A stretch of 64,000 nucleotides of DNA from Methanolobus profundi (GTDB taxonomy: Archaea > Halobacteriota > Methanosarcinia > Methanosarcinales > Methanosarcinaceae): positions 620,001-684,000 of the forward strand of contig NZ_FOUJ01000001.1 in the NCBI RefSeq assembly GCF_900114835.1. Direction: 5' to 3'. Shown here piece after piece: positions 1 through 10,400 of the stretch (its first letter is position 1; every line of letters begins with the position of its first letter). The notes below the pieces were generated by a model. The model did not search any database. It was not told the DNA's origin and saw only the letters and a list, made by a program, of their open reading frames with translations. A program made the position numbers and the translations under genes.

Positions 1-3000
1 ATCCAGTCAGCATTATTTTGGTCGTATACAGTAGTCCATCAGCTTCAATGGTGTTACCGTTTGAATACGATCCACCGAATATTTTCAGTGTTTCAGTTGA
101 AACATTTTCGTCGTTATCATAAAGCAAGCCTGGGAAGTCGGTGGCCCCTATCGTGATATGATCCTCATCATTTGGGCCTGTAATATTGCTCAGATCAATG
201 GCACTATAGAGAAGACTCCGTATCCTGATATCATCTTTCTCTGTATCTTCAATAGAGTTATCATAATTTGCCAGATAAGGATCCAGGAAAATATCCCTGA
301 TCATCGCAATCTTGTTTGTCTCTCCTGAAAACACATCATCCATAAGGAAACTGATCACAGTCTGTTCATTTCCATTCACAGACCTTTCAAAATAATAGTA
401 TTCTCCTGATCCCAGAATAATTTTGTCTGCTACCTGTCCGTTCCTGAGCAGATGGAAGTATGCTTTTTTGGCATAAATATCAACATACATTAGATCAAGG
501 GTGTATCCTTCACCAATATCCAATGAACTACCAGTCTCCATAATACTTTTATTTTCCAGAGCCACAGTCCCTTCGTCAGATCCAACATGGTATACAGGCT
601 CGAGTTCGATACAATCATTGGAAATTCCATCGAATATTTTTGAGATATTGAATGTCACTATATTGTGGATTATCTGGGTTGAAGGGTCGAACCTGCTATA
701 GGCAAATGTAGCATCTTCTTCTATTATGTCATGATCGATGACTGTGCCGTCCTTATCAATGGATATTAAGGCTTTTTTACCAGATATCTCATCTATAATG
801 ACTGAATATCCATTATACAGCTTCCAGATATCTCCAACTTGTATGAACAGGAAGGACTCGGTGTCGAGTGTGTTCTCATCAGAGTAAAGGGTATAGTTAG
901 TTGAGAGCTCAATAAATTGTTCGGATGTTGATATCAGGGTATTCAGAACCGGAAGTTCAACGATAGTTACAGTCTCACCGGTGTGTTCATTCAGCCGCTG
1001 ATATACATAATTACTGTTCTCGCTTACAACACGTTTGTCCACTACAGATCCATCTCTTTCAAGTGACAGTATACAGTAATCACTTTCCTTACCAACGTCA
1101 ATAACCCTTACAGAATAATTATTTCCAATATCCCATACTTCATCAGATTCCAGTAATATTGTCGGGTCAGTATCCAGTGTACCTGCATCAGTATATTGTT
1201 CTATCTGTGAGATAACTACAATACCATAGAATTGACTTTGAAATAGATCTGAAATATAGATGTTGACGATCATCTCATCACTGCCATTAAATGACCTGCT
1301 GTAATAGTAGTAATTATCTGCTGATGCAATGTGCTGATCAACAAGTTCTCCGTTCCTGCTAAGGTTTAGCAGGATCTGGTCACCATCTATATCTATTAAA
1401 TGTGGTGTTAGAGAATATCCATTTCTCAATTCCCATGTTTGTCCTGTTCGCATTAATATTTTGGATATACTACAGTCCCAGTTCTTCTCATAGGTTTCGC
1501 TTTTGTCAGAAACTATGGCTTTGATATAATGGTGTCCGGATGAAGATGAGTTATTTATGAGGGAATCAAATGTGTAATTTGCAGTGGATACATTTTTATC
1601 TGTCTGAATGTGAGTGTTATCCAGATACCAGTCTATTGTGGAAGTACGGCTTGTATTGATATAGAAGTCCTTTTTTTCGCCAATATGCATCGAACAATCA
1701 TCCCCGATGGGATTGGTTATAATGCTATCCGATAGATGTGCTTTTACTGTCCATGTCCACTCATTCTGAAGTATTCCATTCTCATTCTCTGCTACTACTT
1801 TCAGGTTGTATGTGCCGGATGTATTACTTATATTGGTATATGAGGCTGACATAACAGATTCATTGGTATAGAGTATCTCTTCATCAAGGATCCACGTAAT
1901 ATCTGCTATTTCATTCAGTTCTATATCAAAAGTGGTCATGTCTCCTTCATAGGAGCTTGCGTAAGGAGCATCCGGTGTTAATTGAACTATCGTCAGTGGT
2001 TCAGGAGTTATGACCTCTGTGAATGGATAGTATCTCAGGGTATCATCGTTTGCTATTCTAAATGAAAAGTTACCTGCGATATCGATGATGGAATCCTTTG
2101 AAAGCGTTATCGTGTTATTATTCTGCATTCTGAGATAATTGCTTCCGATATCTGAAACAGAAAGCTCGCCAAAAGTATCACCATTATCTATCTTAAGAAT
2201 GTCCTGATCATCCCTTAACCATATACCGTCTATTGCAACAGTTTGATCAGTCGATATATTGCTCAGGTGTATTCTCATTATCTCAACTGTATCCATGCCT
2301 GCGATATCTTCCTCATAGACGATGGTTCCACCGTATGTGCCCAGTGTAATTGTCTGGTTGTATTTCTCTTGCCTGTTCTTTAAGATTTCAATGGAGACTT
2401 TTTTCTCATCTACATTGGCATACTTCAAGAAAAGTGTATATTCATCATTAACGGAAAGATTTTCTCCTAGTTGAAGATGATATTCATCATCACTATCTAG
2501 GAGCAATCTTGTAAGTATGTTCGATGTATTGTTCTTTAATGGAATATACATCTCTCCGAACAATCCCATCACAGGATATTTTGTAGGGTAAAGTGAAGTG
2601 TCAAGGTCACTGTAGTTAGCTTTGAAATAACTTTCCTGGATGCTCGTAGTGTATTCCATACAGTTCTCTTCAATATCCCTTCCATTTAGATTGGTCAGGA
2701 TAATCTTTTCAGTTCCCAGATCATTGTTGATGTCATAATAGAAATATTCAAAATTCAGGGGTGTCCAGTTAACCCTTTCATTTTCTGCAGTAATTCCCCT
2801 CAATTCATAGGTTCCAGCTGCGGTCCTATCTACAGATGGTTTAAACCTGAGTGTCTCATCATCAGCGACATTAAGTAAAATATCTCCCATCAATTCTACG
2901 AGATTACCTTTATTCAGGGTTACTGTACCACTGTTCTTCATCTGGATATTTGTCTCATTTATGTGCATTACACGCATGTTGGCGTAGGAGTCTCCAGCCT

Positions 3001-3754
3001 CAATATCCAGATAATCATCTGATATCTGGAAGATTCCTTCAAAAACAACAATTTCTGATATCATTCCTATGAAGCAGTCAACGGGACGAACTGCGATCAA
3101 TGTAACATTCTTACAGTCCCCTATATTGGTCTTATACACATAATGATCATAAACAGAAACATTTTTTTGTTCGATCTCCACTCCATCTTTGGTAAGTGCC
3201 AATAACACAGAATTCCCTTCATATAGAATATCTACAATATCAAGTGCGTATCCATCGTTAAGTAACAGGGACGAATCAGAATATACTACTACGTGTTCAT
3301 CATCATCGATCAATACCTTTGATAACTGTCCCACAGATAACATATTCAGATCATCTGACCCACCGATGATTGTTGTGTTGTTGGTGTACGCTACAAAATA
3401 TTCTTCTCCGAGAAAACCTACAGTTTCATAACTGCCCCATTCCTCATGTGCAAAATCCGTCTCAATTGGTACGGCTTCATAGACAATATCATTAGAATCT
3501 ATGTTTCTTCCAATATCTATTATTGTAAGTGATTCTGATAACTTTCCAGAATCCAGGTCATAGTAGAAACCGGAAAATGTCCTTGCATCCCATGTATATG
3601 TTGAAGAGGAAGCTGTAAGTTCGTCCCACACAAGATCTCCTTCTTGTGCTGATATGTTCGAATAGGAAGAAGTCTGACTAGTACTGTCTGAAACTGCAAT
3701 TCCGATAGATGCTATTAGAAAAAGAATTAGCATTACCACGTTTTTAAAATCCAT
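1..3754 (-). CDS. S-layer family surface protein, partial (C-terminus beyond left edge)
   Basis: The minus strand is open from the ATG at 3754 to the window edge, giving at least 1251 residues with no stop. Residues 1-22 are a signal peptide. Two copies of the Methanosarcinales S-layer duplication domain follow (about 35-270 and 290-560); each starts with a W-x-A-R-T/NWTPLxFxxFYYD-type segment and holds the typical L-N-x-G-Y core. An Ig-like domain (about 575-660) and a second Ig-like segment (about 665-740) come next, then about four repeats of roughly 100 residues of the pattern W-x-L-x-N-G-Y-S...L-x-R-D-G-x-V-x-D...Y-x-Y, which are single S-layer subdomains. A GGTGG ribosome-binding site lies just before the start. 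The known two-domain S-layer protein of Methanosarcina is about 670 residues, so this one is much longer. It may be an accessory surface protein rather than the main lattice protein. Confidence 0.85.
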   Translation of the reverse strand, partial: MDFKNVVMLILFLIASIGIAVSDSTSQTSSYSNISAQEGDLVWDELTASSSTYTWDARTFSGFYYDLDSGKLSESLTIIDIGRNIDSNDIVYEAVPIETDFAHEEWGSYETVGFLGEEYFVAYTNNTTIIGGSDDLNMLSVGQLSKVLIDDDEHVVVYSDSSLLLNDGYALDIVDILYEGNSVLLALTKDGVEIEQKNVSVYDHYVYKTNIGDCKNVTLIAVRPVDCFIGMISEIVVFEGIFQISDDYLDIEAGDSYANMRVMHINETNIQMKNSGTVTLNKGNLVELMGDILLNVADDETLRFKPSVDRTAAGTYELRGITAENERVNWTPLNFEYFYYDINNDLGTEKIILTNLNGRDIEENCMEYTTSIQESYFKANYSDLDTSLYPTKYPVMGLFGEMYIPLKNNTSNILTRLLLDSDDEYHLQLGENLSVNDEYTLFLKYANVDEKKVSIEILKNRQEKYNQTITLGTYGGTIVYEEDIAGMDTVEIMRIHLSNISTDQTVAIDGIWLRDDQDILKIDNGDTFGELSVSDIGSNYLRMQNNNTITLSKDSIIDIAGNFSFRIANDDTLRYYPFTEVITPEPLTIVQLTPDAPYASSYEGDMTTFDIELNEIADITWILDEEILYTNESVMSASYTNISNTSGTYNLKVVAENENGILQNEWTWTVKAHLSDSIITNPIGDDCSMHIGEKKDFYINTSRTSTIDWYLDNTHIQTDKNVSTANYTFDSLINNSSSSGHHYIKAIVSDKSETYEKNWDCSISKILMRTGQTWELRNGYSLTPHLIDIDGDQILLNLSRNGELVDQHIASADNYYYYSRSFNGSDEMIVNIYISDLFQSQFYGIVVISQIEQYTDAGTLDTDPTILLESDEVWDIGNNYSVRVIDVGKESDYCILSLERDGSVVDKRVVSENSNYVYQRLNEHTGETVTIVELPVLNTLISTSEQFIELSTNYTLYSDENTLDTESFLFIQVGDIWKLYNGYSVIIDEISGKKALISIDKDGTVIDHDIIEEDATFAYSRFDPSTQIIHNIVTFNISKIFDGISNDCIELEPVYHVGSDEGTVALENKSIMETGSSLDIGEGYTLDLMYVDIYAKKAYFHLLRNGQVADKIILGSGEYYYFERSVNGNEQTVISFLMDDVFSGETNKIAMIRDIFLDPYLANYDNSIEDTEKDDIRIRSLLYSAIDLSNITGPNDEDHITIGATDFPGLLYDNDENVSTETLKIFGGSYSNGNTIEADGLLYTTKIMLTG

Positions 3755-3954
3755 TTTACCACCACTGCCCTATGTTCTTGTTCGTGGAATGATAAATGAT
3801 ATACTATCAAAATATCATTGTCATAAGGAAAACATTTTGTAAAGTAGATGGTCAATAACTATTTAAAGTTATTTATTTACATTTTAATAATTTAATAGCA
3901 GATTGATAATTGACAGGTTATGTATGGTCGAAGAATGATCCGGACGATCAGGAG

Positions 3955-6900
3955 CTACAAAATGTGCTGTAATCCATTTGATCTTTTATCCATTGGAATA
4001 CTGACCATAAAAGTACTACCTTCCCCAACTACACTATGAACAGTAATATTTCCACCATGCATTTCCACATATCTTTTTACAAGTGCAAGTCCCAGTCCGG
4101 TCCCTTCGAATTCACGTGTCATAAAACTGTCAACCTGTTTGAAAGGTTCAAAGATATTTTCTAGTTCTGCTTCAGGAATACCAATTCCTGTATCAGATAC
4201 AGATATATGCAGCTCATGATCAGTGCAGGTTGCTTTGATACCGATCTTTCCTTTATCAGGTGTAAATTTGACTGCATTTGAAAGAAGATTGTGCATAATA
4301 TCCTTGATCTTGCTCTGGTCAGCATTGATCTCTATGTTGCTGGTCTGTATATCGGTGCTTACATCAATTGATTTTCTTTTTGCAAAAGGTTTGACCGTTG
4401 TAATAGCTTCCTTCAACACATCCTCGATATAGAAGGTTCTGAGATCTAGTTTCATCTCTCCGGATTCAACTTTTGATAGGTCTAGTATATCATTGATAAG
4501 TTCTATTAGATGTCCACCACTTTTCAGTATGTTAGATATGTATTTTGTTTGTTTCCTGTTCAATTCACCAGGTATCTTATCATCAAGCATCTGGGAGAAA
4601 CCTAATATCGAATTAAGTGGTGTTCGCAGCTCATGGCTCATATTGGCAAGGAATTCAGATTTTGCCTTGCTGGCTGTTTCTGCTACTATCTTAGCCTGTA
4701 GTAGTTTTTCCTGGGCATGTTTTCGTTCTGTAATATCTCTGCAGATGCAAAAAGCAAGCTTCTGGTCTCTTATAATAGCCCTGTTTGAACTGACCTCAAC
4801 ATCAAGTAAGCTACCATCTTTCCGGCGATGTTTCGTTTCAAAATGCGAGGATACTTCATCATTGGTTCTAATTATTTCGAGCAGCTCTTCTTTCTTGCAT
4901 TTAGGGTCAAGGTCCCAGACATGCAACTGAAGTAGCTCATCCATGGAATAGCCAAGCATCTTCGCATATTTCTGGTTCGCCTCGAAAACTTTTCCATTCT
5001 GGTCGATAACAACGATCCCATCACTGGACTGCTCGAAGAATATACGCTTTCTGATCGCTTCTTCCTGTATCTGACGTTCGATCTCTTTACGCTTTGTAAT
5101 ATCCCTGCACACAGAGAATATCAATTTTTCTCCTGAGAACGTAGCATCATTGGCGCTTATCTCAACATCAAGAAGTTTACCATCTTTTCGGCGAAGTGTA
5201 GTTTCAATATATCTGTCAGCAGTATCATAATTATCGAAGGTATCTAACATCTCTTCCTTCGTCCATTGGGCATCTATTTCCCATACATGCATCCCATTGA
5301 GCTCTTCACTTGAATAACCGGTCATTTGAGCATATTTCTTGTTTGCTTCAAGTATCTTACCATTCTGATCAAGAATTACAATTCCATCGTTTGAATTTTC
5401 GATAAGTATACGTTTTCTAATGGCATCTTCTTCAATTTTTCTCTCTGCTTTTTTTCTTTCTGTTATGTCTTGCAGAAAACCGATCACTGTTGTTACTTTT
5501 CCACTTTCGATTATCGGACTGCCACCTGCCCTTACCCATTTATGCTTACCTTTTGCAGAAACAAATTCAAGTTCAAGGTCGTATGCTTCCCCTTTTTCAA
5601 TAGTGTCTTTAAATGCTCTCTCTATTTTATTCCTAGATCCGTCAGGGAAGAATGCCAGACCATATTCACTTACAGTTTCGTCTGGCTCTGTATCTCGGAT
5701 CTTTGAAATTTCAGATGTTATTGTACTTTCTCCTGAGAGGACATCGAACTGCCACCCACCGATCATTGCGATCCTTCCAACCTCATTCAGGAGTGCTTCC
5801 TTTTTATGCAGCTCGATCTCAGCGAGTTTTTGTTCAGTAATATCGTGTATCGTTCCGATCACAAGGTTCTTATCCACAAAATACTCGGCTACTGAATGGA
5901 TGTAGCGGATCTCACCGTCATTTTGTCTCTTGATCCTGAACTGCACATCATAAGATGCTTTTCCTGTGATCAGGTCCTTCATTGCTTTATCAAGCATTTG
6001 GCGCTCATCAGCCAGAGGGATCGTCTGTATTTCCTTAATGGTAAGATGAGCATTGTTTAGTCCGTATATCCTTTGAGCTTCATCTGAAGCTTCAGCAATA
6101 CCTGTATTCAGGTCAAAGTACCAGCTTCCGAAACGTCCAACTTTCTGTGCCGTTCTTAAATGGGTCTCTCTTCTCTTTGAATCCTCTTCAGAACGCTTTC
6201 TTTCTGTTATGTCTCTACCTACACCTAGTATTCCTATGATGTGACCATTCTGGTCATACATAGGACTTTTGATGGTCTCAAGGTACTCTTTATGTCTATC
6301 ATCAGCATAGATGACCTCTTCTTCGTTAATTATAGGTTTACCGGCTTCCAAAGCCTCTTTGTCCTTCTGAGTGAAAAAATCGGCAAGTTGTTTATCAAGG
6401 AAATCATAGTCTGTCTTCCCAACGATATCCTCTTTCTTCGCACCAAATAAACGCTCGAACTTTGAATTACATGTGAGAAATACTCCGTTGATATCCTTCA
6501 GCCAGACAAGGTCTGGCAGAGTATCTACCAGCGTATGGAATTGTCCTTCACTTACCAAAAGAGACCTTTCAGTAGAACGACGTTCGGTTATATCCTCTCC
6601 GACGCTTATTACAGAGGATATGTTCTTATTCTTATCATAGACCGCAGTGTTCGTCCAGGCTATAAGTTTCCTTTTACCACTCCTGGTAAGTATTTCATTC
6701 TCATAGTACGTGGGTATTTCCGTATTCTCTATGGTTTTGAAAAATATTTCTTTTATATCATCGAGTGTATCGGGTGGCAGAAAAAGATCGAACCAGTTAA
6801 GACCTATTACTTCTTCTCTTTCCCATCCTGCAATATCAAGAAGTATGTCGTTACAATCGATCATATGCCCATTTGCGTCGAGCACAACTTCTGCAAGCTG

Positions 6901-6978
6901 CATGTTATTGAGTACTGCACGAAGATCCCCTTCCTGTTCGGTATATGCAGTCTCTTCCTTCGTCTTTTTTGAAGACAT
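3955..6978 (-). CDS. Multi-PAS sensor histidine kinase (6 PAS)
   Basis: This is a 1007-residue cytoplasmic sensor kinase with no membrane segment. Six PAS domains lie in tandem over about 15-765; each ends in the linker D-I-T-E/K-R-K. PAS5 and PAS6 are close copies of each other (both contain N/S-DGIV-x-DQNGK). The HisKA dimerisation helix carries MSHELRTPLNSILGF with the phospho-accepting His near residue 780. The HATPase domain (about 885-1000) has the N box NLLSNAVKFTPDKG, G1 box DTGIGIP and G2 box GTGLGLALVKRY. It therefore should autophosphorylate in response to a small ligand, redox state or another internal cue. There is no receiver domain and no response regulator nearby. In methanogens such kinases can be paired with ArsR-type regulators; two of these occur in the window, but pairing is only inference. 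Confidence 0.93.
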   Translation of the reverse strand: MSSKKTKEETAYTEQEGDLRAVLNNMQLAEVVLDANGHMIDCNDILLDIAGWEREEVIGLNWFDLFLPPDTLDDIKEIFFKTIENTEIPTYYENEILTRSGKRKLIAWTNTAVYDKNKNISSVISVGEDITERRSTERSLLVSEGQFHTLVDTLPDLVWLKDINGVFLTCNSKFERLFGAKKEDIVGKTDYDFLDKQLADFFTQKDKEALEAGKPIINEEEVIYADDRHKEYLETIKSPMYDQNGHIIGILGVGRDITERKRSEEDSKRRETHLRTAQKVGRFGSWYFDLNTGIAEASDEAQRIYGLNNAHLTIKEIQTIPLADERQMLDKAMKDLITGKASYDVQFRIKRQNDGEIRYIHSVAEYFVDKNLVIGTIHDITEQKLAEIELHKKEALLNEVGRIAMIGGWQFDVLSGESTITSEISKIRDTEPDETVSEYGLAFFPDGSRNKIERAFKDTIEKGEAYDLELEFVSAKGKHKWVRAGGSPIIESGKVTTVIGFLQDITERKKAERKIEEDAIRKRILIENSNDGIVILDQNGKILEANKKYAQMTGYSSEELNGMHVWEIDAQWTKEEMLDTFDNYDTADRYIETTLRRKDGKLLDVEISANDATFSGEKLIFSVCRDITKRKEIERQIQEEAIRKRIFFEQSSDGIVVIDQNGKVFEANQKYAKMLGYSMDELLQLHVWDLDPKCKKEELLEIIRTNDEVSSHFETKHRRKDGSLLDVEVSSNRAIIRDQKLAFCICRDITERKHAQEKLLQAKIVAETASKAKSEFLANMSHELRTPLNSILGFSQMLDDKIPGELNRKQTKYISNILKSGGHLIELINDILDLSKVESGEMKLDLRTFYIEDVLKEAITTVKPFAKRKSIDVSTDIQTSNIEINADQSKIKDIMHNLLSNAVKFTPDKGKIGIKATCTDHELHISVSDTGIGIPEAELENIFEPFKQVDSFMTREFEGTGLGLALVKRYVEMHGGNITVHSVVGEGSTFMVSIPMDKRSNGLQHIL

Positions 6979-7492
6979 GTTATGTCCTTCTATTGCAATA
7001 TATCTGTATCCATTTTTTGTGCGGTTCTAACTTTGGACAGATGGAAAATGCCGTCTGAACTTATTGTTTTGTATATTTAGTGCTATACTTGACGGTCCCT
7101 TTCTAATTTGTAAATAGTTCTATGATGATCACTTTTTCCCATTTCGGGTATTTCTTGTCATTACATGAATATTATTATAATATCCATGCATATTTTAATA
7201 GATGTGTTTATATAAATATTGTCCTGACGATATTCTTTTTTGTAATTATAATATCTCTTTATCACCGGATGTATCTGATAGACAAATAAGAACAGTGGGC
7301 TGTACTTGAGGAATATGGAGCTTACAGATATTACAACTGGTGGGATCTTCAGATAGTGATCTTGCCTTTATTCCAGTGATGTTCGAGAACTTTATTAGAT
7401 GGAATGGATGCTGAAAGATCCATGGAAGGAACAGTTTCTACATTATCACTTCGTATCATGATCGATGTATTTTCAGACCTATTGACCATAGT
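6979..7492. other. Intergenic region between two kinase genes
   Basis: This 514-base AT-rich gap holds the promoter side of the 6-PAS kinase (bases just above 6978) and the region downstream of the 8-PAS kinase stop. The kinase stop codon is followed in the same frame by a short open stretch of about 45 codons (7350-7489, minus), but it has no recognisable product and no ribosome-binding site, so I do not call it a gene. I see no convincing RNA structure or repeat. Confidence 0.4.
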
Positions 7493-10400
7493 TCACATAT
7501 TTAGCTTCAAGGGGATGGAGAATATGAACACACTCCCTTCTCCTACCTTGCTCTTTACTGATATGTTCCCTCCGTGCATTTCAATATACTTCTTTGTAAT
7601 GGCAAGCCCAAGACCTGTACCTTCGTATTCGTGGTTCATATACGGATTCAATTGTCTGAACGGATGGAACAACTTATCCATATCCTCAGTAGCAATTCCT
7701 ATTCCCGTATCCTTTACCTTGATATAGAGCATGTCATTCACTTTCGTAAGATCGATATCGACCTTCCCTTTTTCAGGAGTGAACTTTATGGCATTGCTAA
7801 CAAGATTATAGAAGATCTCCTTGAATTTTGTTCTGTCAGCCTCGATATTTCCTGTTGGCATTTCCGATGAAATGGTCAGTTCTATGTTCTTTTTTACTGC
7901 AAGGGGTTCCAGTGTCATTATGATCTCATCGAAAACTTCCGATATGAAGAACATCTCATAGTTCAGTTTCATTTTTCCGGCTTCTATCTTTGAGAGATCA
8001 AGAATATTATTTATGACATTCAGGAGATGCTCTCCGCTTTTGGAAATGTAGGACAGGTACTCAGCCTGCATATCATTTATCTCTCCGAATGAACAGCTTT
8101 GAAGTATGTCTGAGAATCCAAGGATGGAGTTAAGAGGTGTTCTTAGTTCGTGGCTCATAGTGGCAAGGAACTCATCCTTTATCTTGCTTGCAGTCTCAGC
8201 TATTAGTTTCGCTTCCAGCAGTTCATTTATCTCTTTTTTCCTGTCGGTAACATCCCTGCATACGCAGAACACCAGTCTCTGATCGGCAAACTCCACAGAA
8301 TTAGAGTTCAGGTCGACATCCAATACTCTTCCGTCCTTACAGCGTTGTTTAGTCTCCAGAAATAGCCCGGTCTCATCATTGTTCCGGATCATATTCAGAA
8401 GTTGATCTTTAGTATAGTTGACATCCCAGTCCCATACGTAGAGGTCCTTTATCTCTTCCATTGTATACCCGAGCATTCTGGCATATGCCGGGTTCGCCTC
8501 GAACACCTTCCCATCCATATCAAGGCTGACGATCCCGTCCTTGGACCGGTCCATAAGATTGCGTCGTCCTTTTACTTCCTGCTCAAGTGTCCTCTCATAC
8601 TTTTTTCGTTCTGTTAGATCTCTTATGATGGCACAGTCATATTCCTTTCCTTCGTAGTTCATGTAACTGATCGTTATCTCAACAGGACACATTTTTCCTG
8701 ATCTGGTAGGAACGAAGGTTTCAGTATCGATCACTTTCTCATTTTCTATGTTCGTCCAGTGTTTTTCCCAATCTTCCGGTGTTATCGTGGGATTTGTCTC
8801 GAAGATCATCATTGAGAGGAATTCATCCTCGGAGTAGCCAATAAGATCACAAGCAGCCTTATTGACGTAATCGATCTTCCCTGATTTATTGATCCATATA
8901 ACTGCATCGCTGGATTTCTCCAGTGAGAAACTTGCCTTCTTTAATTGTTCTTCCGATCTTTTCCTCTGGGTTATGTCCCTGCCGACACCCAGCACTCCTA
9001 TGAGCTTCCCGTTAGCATCATAAACAGGGCTTTTTATTGTCTCCAGGTATTCTTTATGTCCGTCAGCATAGGTGACCTCTTCTTCAAATACAATGTGAGT
9101 ACCGGCATCTATTGCTTTCCTATCTGTTCCTCTGAAGAGATCAGCCGTTTCCTTTTCAACAAAATCATGGTCAGATCTTCCAATGATCTCTGCTTCCTTT
9201 GCACCGTAGAGTTGTTCAAATCTGGTATTACATGCAAGATAGAACCCATTCAGATCTTTTAACCATACAAGGTCAGGTATTGTGTCTACCAGTGTGCGTA
9301 ATTGTCCTTTACTTTCAAGAAGTTCCTTTTCGCTGTTCTTTCTTTCAGTAAGGTCCCTTACAAAAGCACAATCATATTCCTTTCCTTCCCAGTTCAGATA
9401 ACCGGAGGTGATCTCTACAGGACACATATCTCCTGATCTGGTACGGAGGCTGGTTTCGATGTGGAATACTTTACCTTCCTTTAATTTATTCCAATGTTCA
9501 GTCCACATATCATGGGATAAAAATGGATTGATGTCTGGCACAGACATAGTCAGCAGTTCCTGATCATTATAGTTTAAAAGCTTACGTGCAGCACGGTTCG
9601 CGTAAAATATCTGCCCGTTCTTTTCTAACCAGAATACTGCATCACCGGAATTCTCCAGCGAGAAACTTGCAAGTTTGAGATCATCTTCAGCTTTTTTCTT
9701 TTCAGTTATGTCCAGTGCGAAGGAGCAGATGTATTCCTTTCCTTCATAGTTCATATAGGTGGAAGATATGCTGACAGGTATGTTCTCACCTGACCGGGTA
9801 GAAAAATAGCTTTCTATACGATCTCTCTTTTTCCTTTTAATTTCGATCCATCTATGATCCCAGATCTCCTGGGTATAATAAGGAGCTATATCAAATACCG
9901 ACATTGACTGGAATTCTTTTTTAGTGTAGCCAAGAAGATCGCATGCAGCCTGATTTACATAGATGAATTTACCATCATTTTTTATCCAGGCAACGGGATC
10001 CACAAAGTTCTCCACTGAAAAACATGCCATTTGCAGTTTCTTCTCGGCTCTTTTCCTTTCAGTTACATCCTTTATAATGGCGTAATTGTATTCCTTCCCC
10101 TCATAGTTCATGTAGTTGGCAGTGATCTCAACAGGAACAGGTTTTCCAGAGCTGGTGTAGAGGGTGGTGTCAAGATGGAATTCCTTGTTCATCTGCACCT
10201 CTTTCCAGTGCTCTCTCCAGCTTTCCGTTGTGAACATGGGATTAATGTCGGGTATGGACATTGATAGCAGATCGTCACTGGAATAATCAAGAATATCGCA
10301 TACAGCCTTGTTGACGTAAAATATACTGCCATCCTCTCTTGACCATATAACTGCATCACTGAAGTTCTCCAGTGAGAAACATGCAAGTTTCAATCCCTTT

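Noticed and set aside
4493-4930. Plus-strand open frames across the kinase, ATPase and nitrogenase-like genes
   Set aside because: They lie opposite long genes with full sets of conserved motifs and show no domains of their own.
7350-7489. Short frame just after the 8-PAS kinase stop, same frame
   Set aside because: About 45 codons, no ribosome-binding site and no similarity to a receiver or other kinase partner.
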